Source: a bacterium
Lineage (GTDB): Bacteria > Armatimonadota > Zipacnadia > Zipacnadales > Zipacnadaceae
Assembly: GCA_030607655.1 (NCBI GenBank)
Contig: JAUWJN010000141.1
Location: 1 to 6,810 of the forward strand
Direction: 5' to 3'
DNA: 6,810 bases
A model generated the notes under the pieces. It did not search any database and was not told the DNA's origin. It worked only from the letters and a program-made list of their open reading frames with translations. The translations under genes and the position numbers were made by a program. Every line of letters begins with the position of its first letter. The stretch's first letter is position 1. Shown piece by piece: positions 1 to 6,110 of this stretch.

Positions 1-1
1 C

Positions 2-871
2 CCCATCTTCGCGGTCAAATGCTGGTACAACTCGCCGTTTATGCTTACGCGGGAGAATATTGAAATTGGGATGAAGGCGCGGGAATTGCTGGGGCAGCCC
101 TTTGAGATTGCAACTATGCCGGTGGCGGGTATAGCGGTGCCGGCCACTATGGCCGGCGCCCTGACTCACATTACCGCGGAGGTACTAGGCTGTAACGCTA
201 TAACTTTGGCGCTGGACAACCGCCTAATCGGGTACTGTGCCGGGCCGTTGACCTTCGATATGCGCACGGGCATTCATACTCAGATTGGCCCGGATTGTGA
301 TTTGTTAGGACTGGGCGCAGCCCAAATGGGCGCGTATCTGTTCGGCGGTGAATACACAGGAAGAGGTGGGCCGACTACTGCCGCCAAGCTCCCGGGTGCG
401 CAAAGCATGATGGAGAAGGCTCTGGGGGCTACCTGGGCCATCTGCGCCGGGATTCGCGCGTTTGGATCTCTGGGCATCACCGCTCACGCCGACATTGGTA
501 GCCCAGTTCAATTGATGATGGACATGGAACTGATGAGCTACTACGAGCATTTGCTTAAGGGCATTAAAGTTGACGAAGACCGTATTGGTGAACAGACTAT
601 TATTGACACTGCGCCCACTGGCGCTCGTTTTCTGGACACCGATCACACTTTCCGCTATTATCGGGAGGAACTATGGAGCCCGGAGCTTAGCGACCGTCGT
701 GTGCCGATGGCCTGGGTTGAAGACCCGCGTACTTTCTTAGACAACGCTCGCGGTAAAGCCCAGAAGTTACTAGGCGAAGCGCCTAACAAGTGTGCCTTGA
801 CCCAGACACAGCAGGCCGAGGTCAAACGTATCGTCGCCGAGGCTGATGCCCAGGTCGCGCACACCGCGTGA
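2..871 (+). CDS. MttB-family corrinoid methyltransferase, non-pyrrolysine type (5' partial)
   Basis: This is the C-terminal part, about 289 residues, of a trimethylamine methyltransferase (MttB) superfamily protein. The frame is already open at base 2 and reads PIFAVKCWYNSPF before the first Met at 41, so the true start lies outside the window. Family members are roughly 460-500 residues, so some 180-200 are missing. Seen: family-like segments ATMPVAGIAVPATMAGAL, AEVLGCNAITLALDN, FDMRTGIHTQ and TAAKLPGAQSMMEKAL, then a long helical C-terminus ending at TGA. In the family, the enzyme moves a methyl from a methylated (usually quaternary) amine to the Co(I) of a cognate corrinoid protein in the cytoplasm. 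Archaeal MttB carries pyrrolysine (UAG) about 160 residues from its C-terminus; no in-frame TAG occurs here. It therefore belongs with non-Pyl homologs such as glycine betaine (MtgB), proline betaine (MtpB) or carnitine (MtcB) enzymes. The substrate cannot be told from sequence. The MttC-like protein at 4835-5467 is the likely partner. Confidence 0.9.
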   Translation, partial: PIFAVKCWYNSPFMLTRENIEIGMKARELLGQPFEIATMPVAGIAVPATMAGALTHITAEVLGCNAITLALDNRLIGYCAGPLTFDMRTGIHTQIGPDCDLLGLGAAQMGAYLFGGEYTGRGGPTTAAKLPGAQSMMEKALGATWAICAGIRAFGSLGITAHADIGSPVQLMMDMELMSYYEHLLKGIKVDEDRIGEQTIIDTAPTGARFLDTDHTFRYYREELWSPELSDRRVPMAWVEDPRTFLDNARGKAQKLLGEAPNKCALTQTQQAEVKRIVAEADAQVAHTA

Positions 872-914
872 GATTAGGCTGACGGTTAGATTATCAAGGG
901 GATAGGAGATAGTT

Positions 915-1490
915 ATGTCTACCCTACCAATTCGCATATATGGCGATGCCATTCTGCGCAAGAAGGCTAAACCGGTCACGCAGATAGACGGTGAATTGCA
1001 GCAGCTTATTGCCCAGATGACCGAGACTATGCGGACGGCCGATTCGCCGCCGGGGGTGGGGTTAGCCGCGCCTCAGGTAGGGCGGTTAGTACGAGTGGTA
1101 ATAGCCCGCGAGGATGCGGACGAGGATACCCCGGTGCATTGTCTTATTAATCCGCGGGTAGTCGAGCAGGAGGGGGAGCAAACTGATTCCGAGAGTTGCT
1201 TAAGTCTGCCCACCCTGTGCGGGGTTGTGGGACGGTACCTACGGGTACTCGTGGAGGGCATCGGGCCGGACGAAAAAGAATTATCTCTTGAACTGGAAGT
1301 GCTCTTGGCGCGAGTATTGCAGCACGAAATTGACCACCTTAATGGCGTGTTGTTTATTGACCGGGCCCAGCCTGATAGCCTGAACTGGCTGATTCCCGAT
1401 GAAGATGAAGAAGACGGGTATAGATTGAAGCCGACGGCGTTGGAGCAGGTAGGGCAGGTCTTCGAACGGTTGCGACAAAAACGCCAGTAA
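915..1490 (+). CDS. def: Peptide deformylase
   Basis: This metal-dependent hydrolase removes the formyl group from the N-terminal fMet of nascent proteins in the cytoplasm. All three family motifs are visible in the 191-residue product: GVGLAAPQ (residues 47-54), ESCLS (93-97, metal-ligand Cys95) and HEIDH (137-141, ligands His137 and His141, catalytic Glu138). Motif 2 is usually EGCLS, so the Gly-to-Ser change at residue 94 is a deviation, but the Cys is kept. About 40 residues follow the catalytic domain and include an acidic run, PDEDEEDG (161-168), likely a variable tail. The ATG is supported by AGGAG at 904-908, six bases upstream. It lies 43 bp after the methyltransferase gene with no terminator seen, and 13 bp before fmt. 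def-fmt is a standard housekeeping pair, but its position beside a corrinoid methyltransferase is unusual. Confidence 0.96.
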   Translation: MSTLPIRIYGDAILRKKAKPVTQIDGELQQLIAQMTETMRTADSPPGVGLAAPQVGRLVRVVIAREDADEDTPVHCLINPRVVEQEGEQTDSESCLSLPTLCGVVGRYLRVLVEGIGPDEKELSLELEVLLARVLQHEIDHLNGVLFIDRAQPDSLNWLIPDEDEEDGYRLKPTALEQVGQVFERLRQKRQ

Positions 1491-1497
1491 AAGGAAG
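1491..1497 (+). promoter_or_regulatory. Ribosome binding site of fmt (fixes the GTG start)
   Basis: AAGGAAG lies immediately after the def stop codon (1488-1490) and six bases before GTG 1504. It supports GTG as the fmt initiator. The first residues from this GTG, MRIVFWGTPASAVPYL, match the usual N-terminus of the family. Confidence 0.75.
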
Positions 1498-1503
1498 ATA
1501 ATT

Positions 1504-2436
1504 GTGCGGATAGTTTTCTGGGGCACACCGGCGAGCGCGGTTCCGTATCTTGATGTCATCGCCGCGGCCCACCAACTCGTGGCGGTGGTAACGCAGCCTG
1601 ACCGACAGCGTGGTCGGGGGAGAAAGGTTAAACCCTCCCCCGTAAAGCAGGCGGGGCAAGAGTCGGGCGTGGCTATCCTGCAGCCCGAGTCCGTTAAGGA
1701 TACCCAGTTCCTGGCCCAGTTAGCGGAACTCAGCGCCGACGTGTTTGTGGTTGTGGCTTATGGTCAGATACTTCCTCAACAGGTCATAGAAATGCCTGCT
1801 AAGGCGGCCATAAATGTACACTATTCGCTGCTGCCGAAGCTGCGCGGAGCGGCTCCTGTGCAGCATGCTCTGCTGCGGGGCTTGACAGAAACTGGGGTTA
1901 CCGTGCAATATATTAGTGAACAATTGGATGCCGGTGACATCATTTGCCAGCAGAGCCTGGCCATTGACCAGGATGATAATGCCGCCACGTTAACCGCGCG
2001 GCTTACTGAGGTGGGCACTGAGCTGCTGGCTGAGGCCCTGGACTTAATTGAGACTGATGGCGCACCGCGAATAGTCCAAGACGATAACGAGGCGACTCAA
2101 GCACCGCTGCTGTCCAAAGAAGACGGAATAATTGACTGGCGCCAGCCGGCCCAGCAGATTGTCAATCAAGTGCGAGCCTGCTGGCCATGGCCGGGAGCTG
2201 TCTGCCAGGCAGACAACCAGAAGCTTAAGATTACCCAGGCCCGGGTGGTAGCAGCACAGAAGCATCGAGAAGGAGATTGTGGGAGTATCGTAGAAATAGT
2301 GCCCCAACAGGGCCTAGTAGTAAGGGCCGGTCAGGACGCAGTGCTCGTTCAAGAGGTCCAGCCGGCCGGCCGGCGAATAATGTCGGCACCAGCCTACCTT
2401 AGAGGGGCACATTTACAGATAGGCGACCGGTTATAA
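1504..2436 (+). CDS. fmt: Methionyl-tRNA formyltransferase
   Basis: This enzyme formylates Met-tRNA(fMet) with 10-formyltetrahydrofolate, making the initiator used in bacterial translation; deformylase later removes the formyl group. The 310-residue length is normal. The N-terminal Rossmann-type formyltransferase domain (about 1-205) starts MRIVFWGTP, continues with TQPDRQRGRGRKVKPSPVK (30-48, the tRNA-contacting loop region), and carries NVHYSLLPKLRGAAP (104-118) with catalytic Asn104 and His106, then LDAGDI (141-146) with catalytic Asp142. The C-terminal OB-like tRNA-binding domain (about 206-310) includes IDWRQPAQQIVNQVRACWPWPGA split over 210-232 and the end motif LRGAHLQIGDRL. Start is GTG, with AAGGAAG six bases upstream. 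It is 13 bp after def and almost surely cotranscribed with it. The Tyr after the catalytic His replaces the Gly or Ala often found there. The gene draws on the folate one-carbon pool, which the neighbouring corrinoid system may also feed. Confidence 0.97.
   Translation: MRIVFWGTPASAVPYLDVIAAAHQLVAVVTQPDRQRGRGRKVKPSPVKQAGQESGVAILQPESVKDTQFLAQLAELSADVFVVVAYGQILPQQVIEMPAKAAINVHYSLLPKLRGAAPVQHALLRGLTETGVTVQYISEQLDAGDIICQQSLAIDQDDNAATLTARLTEVGTELLAEALDLIETDGAPRIVQDDNEATQAPLLSKEDGIIDWRQPAQQIVNQVRACWPWPGAVCQADNQKLKITQARVVAAQKHREGDCGSIVEIVPQQGLVVRAGQDAVLVQEVQPAGRRIMSAPAYLRGAHLQIGDRL
2361..2374. repeat. 14-bp perfect GC palindrome inside fmt
   Basis: GCCGGCCGGCCGGC is a self-complementary 14-mer made of overlapping GGCC/GCCGGC units. 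It sits in the fmt C-terminal domain and encodes Pro-Ala-Gly-Arg-Arg. It may simply be chance from GC-rich codons; no function is claimed. Confidence 0.4.
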
Positions 2437-2513
2437 TAGCCTGCGAGTAGTGTTTATGCTCTAGCACTAATCCGCATATATTGTAGGGGAAAAAGGCTGT
2501 ACGGGAGCCGACT

Positions 2514-2861
2514 ATGAGTGAGCTACTCCAACGGGCGAATGAGCAGCGCATCAACGGGGAGTATGAGCAAGCCCAAGCCCTGTATGAGCAGATTGTAGCT
2601 GAGGAGACCGATAATGCCGAGGCGTGGTGGGGGCTGGCTCATACGGTGATGAATCAAGGCGAATTTGAGCTGGCGGGTGAACACTTTCAGCAAGCCATCC
2701 AACTAGCACCCGACCATCAGCGTTTCATATACGATTTTGCTATGCTGCATACGATGCTAGGGCAATATGAAGAAGCTAGACCTTTGTTCGAGCAAGTAAT
2801 CAGAATAGACCCCGTTGCCGCCGAGGCGGCCGAGGCCAAAAAGCAGCTCAGTTATTACTAG
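2514..2861 (+). CDS. Small tetratricopeptide repeat (TPR) protein
   Basis: This 115-residue protein is almost entirely TPR helical hairpins. Repeat 1 is about residues 2-35 (ANEQRINGEYEQAQALYEQI), repeat 2 about 36-69 (AWWGLAHTVMNQGEFELAGE followed by HFQQAIQLAP), and repeat 3 about 70-103 (LHTMLGQYEEARPLFEQVIR followed by IDP). Each keeps the small residues and the Gly-x-aromatic-x-x-Ala pattern of the 34-residue consensus. No signal peptide or membrane segment is seen, so it is probably cytoplasmic. TPRs bind proteins; the partner and role are unknown. GGGAG (2503-2507) lies six bases before the ATG. It starts 77 bp after fmt and ends 31 bp before the corrinoid activator gene, so cotranscription with that gene is plausible. 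A scaffold for the activator or corrinoid protein is one possibility; a housekeeping or unrelated role is equally open. Confidence 0.85.
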   Translation: MSELLQRANEQRINGEYEQAQALYEQIVAEETDNAEAWWGLAHTVMNQGEFELAGEHFQQAIQLAPDHQRFIYDFAMLHTMLGQYEEARPLFEQVIRIDPVAAEAAEAKKQLSYY

Positions 2862-2892
2862 CAATCGCAGAGCCAATTGGGATTAAACGGCT

Positions 2893-4734
2893 ATGCCTGA
2901 AGTCATAGATGTGACCTTTGAGCCGGGGGGCCGGACAGTTCAAGTGCCCCGCGGCACTCTTATATCGGAAGCCGCTCAGGCCACCGGCCTGAGTCTGGCT
3001 ACCCCTTGTGGCGGCAAGGGGCTGTGCGGGCAGTGCCAGGTTATTATCCAGTCAGGCAAAGCCGGGGAACCTACGGAGGCTGAACGAGAACACCTCAGTC
3101 CCGAGCAACTCAGTCAGGGGATGCGGCTGGCCTGCCAGGCGCGGGTTATGGATGACGCAGTGATATACGTACCCGCCACTGGGGAATTGATAGCCGACAA
3201 ATCACTGAAAGCCGAGATGGTACGGTCTGTGGCTGTGGAGCCCCATGTTCGCCGCGAGTGGCTACGGCTTGCGGAACCTACGCTGGACGACCAGCGCAGC
3301 GATTTCCGCCGCATTGCTGACGCAGTTGCGGACAGGTGTCCCCAGCTAACCGCTGATCCGCTGGTTCTGCGCGAGCTGCCGGCGACTATTCGAGCCGCAG
3401 ATTACCAGGTAGCCATAACCACGCGAGGCGGCAAGCTGGTCAGCGTTCATCCCAGCGACGCGGCGCCGCCGTATCTGGGAGCGGCGGTGGACATCGGCAC
3501 TTCGACGGTAGCTGTTTACCTAGTAGACCTGCAGACGGGTCAGCAACTAGCATCGGTAGCCAGCGCCAATTCCCAAGCCCAATATGGAGCTGATGTTATC
3601 TCGCGGATTGAGTATGCCAACACCCATACTGAGGGGCGGGAGCAACTACGCAACGAGGTAGTGGCGCTGATAAATGAACTCATCGCCGAGGCTACGGACA
3701 GAATTGGTGCTGACCGGCAACAGATTTACGAGGTGACGGTGGTGGGCAATACGTGTATGCACCACTTATTCCTCGGCCTGGACCCGCAACACCTGGCCCA
3801 AGCGCCTTATATACCAGTAACCAGTGAGCCGATGAACCTTAGTGCTACTGAGGCCGGTCTGGCCATTCATCCCCAGGGGAATATCTTCTGTCTGCCCTGC
3901 ATTGCGGGCTTCGTCGGCGCGGACACGGTGGGCGTTATTGCTGCCAGTGAAATGACCCGCCGCCAGCAGCCGGTACTGGCGGTAGATATCGGGACTAATG
4001 GTGAGATAGCCCTGTGGTCGGGCGAGGCTCTGCTGGTGGCTTCCTGCGCCGCCGGTCCCGCCTTTGAGGGGGCCCAGATTCAGCAGGGAATGAGAGCAGC
4101 TCCCGGGGCCATTGACCACGTGGTTATTAGTAACGGTGACATTGACATAACCACGATTGACAATCAGCCGGCGGTGGGAATCTGCGGGTCAGGACTGTTG
4201 GATGGGGTGGCGGTACTTCTGGAACTGGGAGTGGTAGACACCTCCGGGCGCTTTATGGACGGACAAGGTTCCTCCGGATTGTCGGAGGCAGTGGTCAATA
4301 GACTGGAGGGAGAAGGTAACGAGCGGCGAATAATCCTAGCCAATCACCAGCAGACCAGCGGCAGTCCGGTGGCGTTGACCCAGCGCGATGTCCGGGAACT
4401 GCAGCTCGCCAAGGGAGCCATCCGGGCAACAATTGATATGCTCCTGGACTATGTTGGCCTGGCTCCGGAAGACCTGGACGAGGTTCTGATAGCGGGAGCT
4501 TTTGGCAATTACATCAAGCCCGACAGTGCCTTACGGATAGGTCTGCTGCCGCAGATGCCGCCGGAGAAGGTAAGAGGGGTAGGCAATGCGGCCGGAGCGG
4601 GAGCCATATTAGCCCTAATCTCGGCGGCCGAGCGCACTTACACCTGTCAGGTAGCCGAAATAGCTCAGCATATTGAGCTGTTTCGCCAGCGGGAATTTCA
4701 GGAAATATTTGCAGAAAGAATGCTTTTCGTGTAG
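2893..4734 (+). CDS. ATP-dependent reductive activator of corrinoid proteins (RACo/RamA-like, 2Fe-2S plus ASKHA domain)
   Basis: The 613-residue product has an N-terminal plant-type 2Fe-2S ferredoxin domain (about 1-95) with Cys39, Cys45, Cys48 and Cys81 (C-x5-C-x2-C-x32-C). A linker (about 100-190) is followed by a C-terminal ASKHA-fold ATPase (about 195-580). ATPase motifs seen are AAVDIGTSTVAVYLVD (197-212), VLAVDIGTNGEIALW (361-375), AAGPAFEG (386-393), GICGSGLLDGVA (429-440) and the adenosine-site-like VLIAGAFGNYI (531-541). In this family an electron passes through the 2Fe-2S cluster and ATP hydrolysis drives reduction of inactive Co(II) corrinoid to Co(I). Methanosarcina RamA instead carries C-terminal 4Fe-4S clusters, and no such Cys cluster is seen here, so this is the bacterial RACo-like layout. 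The target is probably the MttC-like protein encoded 100 bp downstream, although the related activator of the corrinoid iron-sulfur protein cannot be excluded. The ribosome binding site is weak (TTGGGA, 2877-2882). Confidence 0.93.
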   Translation: MPEVIDVTFEPGGRTVQVPRGTLISEAAQATGLSLATPCGGKGLCGQCQVIIQSGKAGEPTEAEREHLSPEQLSQGMRLACQARVMDDAVIYVPATGELIADKSLKAEMVRSVAVEPHVRREWLRLAEPTLDDQRSDFRRIADAVADRCPQLTADPLVLRELPATIRAADYQVAITTRGGKLVSVHPSDAAPPYLGAAVDIGTSTVAVYLVDLQTGQQLASVASANSQAQYGADVISRIEYANTHTEGREQLRNEVVALINELIAEATDRIGADRQQIYEVTVVGNTCMHHLFLGLDPQHLAQAPYIPVTSEPMNLSATEAGLAIHPQGNIFCLPCIAGFVGADTVGVIAASEMTRRQQPVLAVDIGTNGEIALWSGEALLVASCAAGPAFEGAQIQQGMRAAPGAIDHVVISNGDIDITTIDNQPAVGICGSGLLDGVAVLLELGVVDTSGRFMDGQGSSGLSEAVVNRLEGEGNERRIILANHQQTSGSPVALTQRDVRELQLAKGAIRATIDMLLDYVGLAPEDLDEVLIAGAFGNYIKPDSALRIGLLPQMPPEKVRGVGNAAGAGAILALISAAERTYTCQVAEIAQHIELFRQREFQEIFAERMLFV

Positions 4735-4774
4735 AATAAGAAGGTTACTGTGACCTAACACAGAACTTTGCAAC

Positions 4775-4807
4775 ATTCCCAAGTGATTGACAGCTTGGGA
4801 ATCACTT
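4775..4807 (+). promoter_or_regulatory. Two overlapping alternative hairpins upstream of the corrinoid gene
   Basis: Two perfect inverted repeats share bases. Stem A pairs ATTCCCAAG (4775-4783) with CTTGGGAAT (4794-4802), 9 bp with a 10-base loop. Stem B pairs AAGTGATT (4781-4788) with AATCACTT (4800-4807), 8 bp with an 11-base loop. As complete stems they exclude each other. The element ends 14 bases before the AGGAGG ribosome binding site. Neither stem is followed by a T-run, so neither looks like an intrinsic terminator. A role in mRNA processing, stability or a two-state switch is inference. Confidence 0.55.
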
Positions 4808-4821
4808 TAGAGAAACCTAAT

Positions 4822-4827
4822 AGGAGG
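4822..4827 (+). promoter_or_regulatory. Strong ribosome binding site of the corrinoid protein gene
   Basis: AGGAGG is a full Shine-Dalgarno core, seven bases before ATG 4835. It is the strongest site in the window, which fits the need for corrinoid carrier protein in larger amounts than its activator, whose own site (TTGGGA) is weak. Confidence 0.8.
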
Positions 4828-4834
4828 TTGTACA

Positions 4835-5467
4835 ATGCCTGATCTACCAGCCCTAGCAGAAGCAGTTATCAATGGTAATCGTGATGAGGTCCAGCGGCTT
4901 ACTCAGGAGGCCGTGGATGAGGGCACGGGGCCAGAGGCGATTGTTAATGAAGGCCTTATCTCGGGGATGGATGTAGTAGGTAAGAAGTTCAAGAACAACG
5001 AGTTCTATGTCCCCGAGGTGCTCATCGCGGCCCGGGCCATGCACGCGGGAATGGATATCATTAAGCCCTTGCTGGCTGAAAGTGGCATTGAACCCAGAGG
5101 GATTGTGGTGATTGGCACTGCCAAAGGCGACCTGCACGACATCGGGAAGAACCTAGTCGCGATGATGCTGGAGGGCGGCGGCTACGAAGTAATTGACCTG
5201 GAGGTAGATGTTGCCCCCGAGACATTTGTGGAAGCCATTAATGAACATAGTCCTGATGTCGTGGCTATCTCCGCGCTGTTGACTACTACCATGCCAGCGA
5301 TGAAGGATACTATTGAAGCGTTGGCCGGCGCGGGCGTCCGCGAGCAGGTAAAGGTCATAATTGGCGGCGCGCCCGTCACTCAATCCTACGCCGATGAGAT
5401 CGGGGCCGATGGCTATGCCCCCGACGCCGCCTCGGCCGTAGACCTGGTGGCCAGCTTAATTGCCTAG
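4835..5467 (+). CDS. MttC-like methyltransferase corrinoid protein
   Basis: This cytoplasmic B12-binding carrier accepts a methyl group on Co(I) from the substrate methyltransferase and presents it to a second methyltransferase. The 210-residue length is typical. The N-terminal four-helix cap domain (about 1-85) includes EGLISGMDVVGKKF and YVPEVLIAARAM. The C-terminal Rossmann-like cobalamin domain (about 88-210) begins RGIVVIGTAKGD and carries the base-off/His-on signature DLHDIG (99-104), with His101 as the lower cobalt ligand. The nucleotide-tail contacts expected after it are also present: SALL (146-149) and IIGGAP (175-180). The family includes MttC, MtbC, MtmC and the MtgC/MtqC carriers of quaternary amine systems, and exact membership cannot be fixed by eye. 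Likely partners are the MttB-family enzyme (2-871) and the activator just upstream. A strong AGGAGG precedes the ATG. A paired-stem element in the 100-bp upstream gap may let it be expressed differently from the activator. Confidence 0.95.
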   Translation: MPDLPALAEAVINGNRDEVQRLTQEAVDEGTGPEAIVNEGLISGMDVVGKKFKNNEFYVPEVLIAARAMHAGMDIIKPLLAESGIEPRGIVVIGTAKGDLHDIGKNLVAMMLEGGGYEVIDLEVDVAPETFVEAINEHSPDVVAISALLTTTMPAMKDTIEALAGAGVREQVKVIIGGAPVTQSYADEIGADGYAPDAASAVDLVASLIA

Positions 5468-5532
5468 GAAAGCTCTAACGGCGGGCCAGGGCTACCTTAA
5501 CTGCACGGGCTTGACACTTAAACTCACTAGGA

Positions 5533-5563
5533 GCCGCAGTTTGCTTCCCCGGCAAACTGCGGC
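5533..5563 (+). terminator. Perfect 12-bp hairpin after the corrinoid gene (possible terminator)
   Basis: GCCGCAGTTTGC (5533-5544) pairs perfectly with GCAAACTGCGGC (5552-5563) around a seven-base loop, TTCCCCG. It lies 66 bp after the corrinoid gene stop and just before the next coding region, where an apparent change of function occurs. Only a short GTTT follows (5571-5574), so it is not a canonical intrinsic terminator. It could be a weak or factor-assisted terminator, or a 3'-end stabiliser for the corrinoid mRNA. Confidence 0.6.
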
Positions 5564-5580
5564 CCTGGGTGTTTATACCG

Positions 5581-6063
5581 ATGGCAACCACTAAACTTAC
5601 CAGCAGCCAAGCCCCACCCCAAGGATGGATGCGTATGTGGATTGCTTTGGCACTTCTGATAGTGGCTATATCGCTAGGCGCCGCCGGCCAGGTATGTCTC
5701 AAAGCGGGGCTAACAACGCTGGGCGTCAATCCGCCGGTGGGAGTAGTCTTAGCCTCAATTGTAAAGAACGGACTAGTCTTCGGCGGCTTTGTCTGCTATG
5801 GCGTCAGTTCCCTAATATACATAGTGGCTCTGTCGCGGCTAGACCTGAGCTACGCATATCCGATGATTGCCCTCAGCTATGTTATGGTCGTCATCCTGGC
5901 CTGGTGGCTGCTCGGTGAGACCGTACCTGTCGGCCGGATCTTTGGCTTGGCTATCATCTGTATCGGTGTCTTGGTGATAGCAGCCAGCTACACCGGTAAC
6001 CGACCAACTCCGGCTGGCCCCGATAACAGCCCTGGCACCCAGACTGTATCTGACCAGGGCTAG
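5581..6063 (+). CDS. Four-helix DMT/SMR-type membrane protein, ArnE/ArnF-like flippase candidate
   Basis: This is a small hydrophobic protein with four predicted membrane helices, falling roughly at MWIALALLIVAISLGAAG, GLVFGGFVCYGVSSLIYIVA, YPMIALSYVMVVILAWWLL and IFGLAIICIGVLVIAASY, and a polar Pro-rich tail. It belongs to the drug/metabolite transporter superfamily. In TM1 it has GAAGQVCLKAG, with Gln where drug-exporting SMR proteins such as EmrE have the essential Glu. This GQ-x-x-x-K pattern is like ArnE/ArnF, which flip undecaprenyl-phosphate-aminoarabinose, so lipid-linked sugar flipping is more likely than drug export. The conserved LDLSYAYP and GE...GR..G patterns are also present. 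The start is uncertain. The ATG at 5581 gives 160 residues; GTG 5569 is possible just after the hairpin; ATG 5635, preceded by AAGGA and giving 142 residues, places TM1 at the very N-terminus as in small family members. The following gene is a membrane glycosyltransferase candidate. Confidence 0.82.
   Translation: MATTKLTSSQAPPQGWMRMWIALALLIVAISLGAAGQVCLKAGLTTLGVNPPVGVVLASIVKNGLVFGGFVCYGVSSLIYIVALSRLDLSYAYPMIALSYVMVVILAWWLLGETVPVGRIFGLAIICIGVLVIAASYTGNRPTPAGPDNSPGTQTVSDQG
5621..5625 (+). promoter_or_regulatory. Internal Shine-Dalgarno supporting an alternative downstream start
   Basis: AAGGA lies nine bases before ATG 5635 (and three before ATG 5629), inside the longer reading of the DMT-family gene. 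No comparable site lies a normal distance before ATG 5581 or GTG 5569. This suggests a 142-residue protein starting MWIALALL, though it also could be chance within coding sequence. Confidence 0.4.
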
Positions 6064-6072
6064 CCAGGTCAG
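6050..6072 (+). other. Inverted repeat spanning the stop of the DMT-family gene
   Basis: CTGACC (6050-6055) pairs with GGTCAG (6067-6072). The loop contains GGCTAGCC (6058-6065), itself a palindrome holding the TAG stop. There is no T-run, so termination is doubtful. The next coding region starts within about 40-70 bp, so both genes could still be on one transcript. Confidence 0.35.
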
Positions 6073-6110
6073 ATAAGAAGTAGCCTGAGTCTGTCGGGCA
6101 CAGTATCACC

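Noticed and set aside
1073..1659. Several open frames on the minus strand opposite def and the start of fmt
   Set aside because: They are antisense to strongly conserved genes, have low-complexity Ser/Arg-rich translations and no recognisable domains.
2451..2482. Possible promoter between fmt and the TPR gene, with TATATT (2477-2482) as -10
   Set aside because: The hexamer at normal spacing (TTATGC) matches the -35 consensus poorly, so the site is not better than chance in this AT-richer gap.
4748..4763. Small inverted repeat CTGTG/CACAG just after the activator gene
   Set aside because: A five-base-pair stem with no T-run is too weak to call a terminator.
4788..4836. TTGACA at 4788-4793 as a -35 box for the corrinoid gene, with TACAAT (4831-4836) as -10
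   Set aside because: At 17 bp spacing the -10 position reads AGAAAC. TACAAT is far too distant and overlaps the ATG, so no convincing promoter is present.
5511..5539. TTGACA at 5511-5516 as a -35 box for the membrane protein gene
   Set aside because: The position of the expected -10 falls in the GC-rich hairpin (CCGCAG) and does not resemble TATAAT.
5625..5918. A 97-residue + strand frame overlapping the DMT-family gene
   Set aside because: Its translation is Arg/Ser-rich with no family features, while the overlapping frame encodes four well-formed membrane helices with superfamily motifs.
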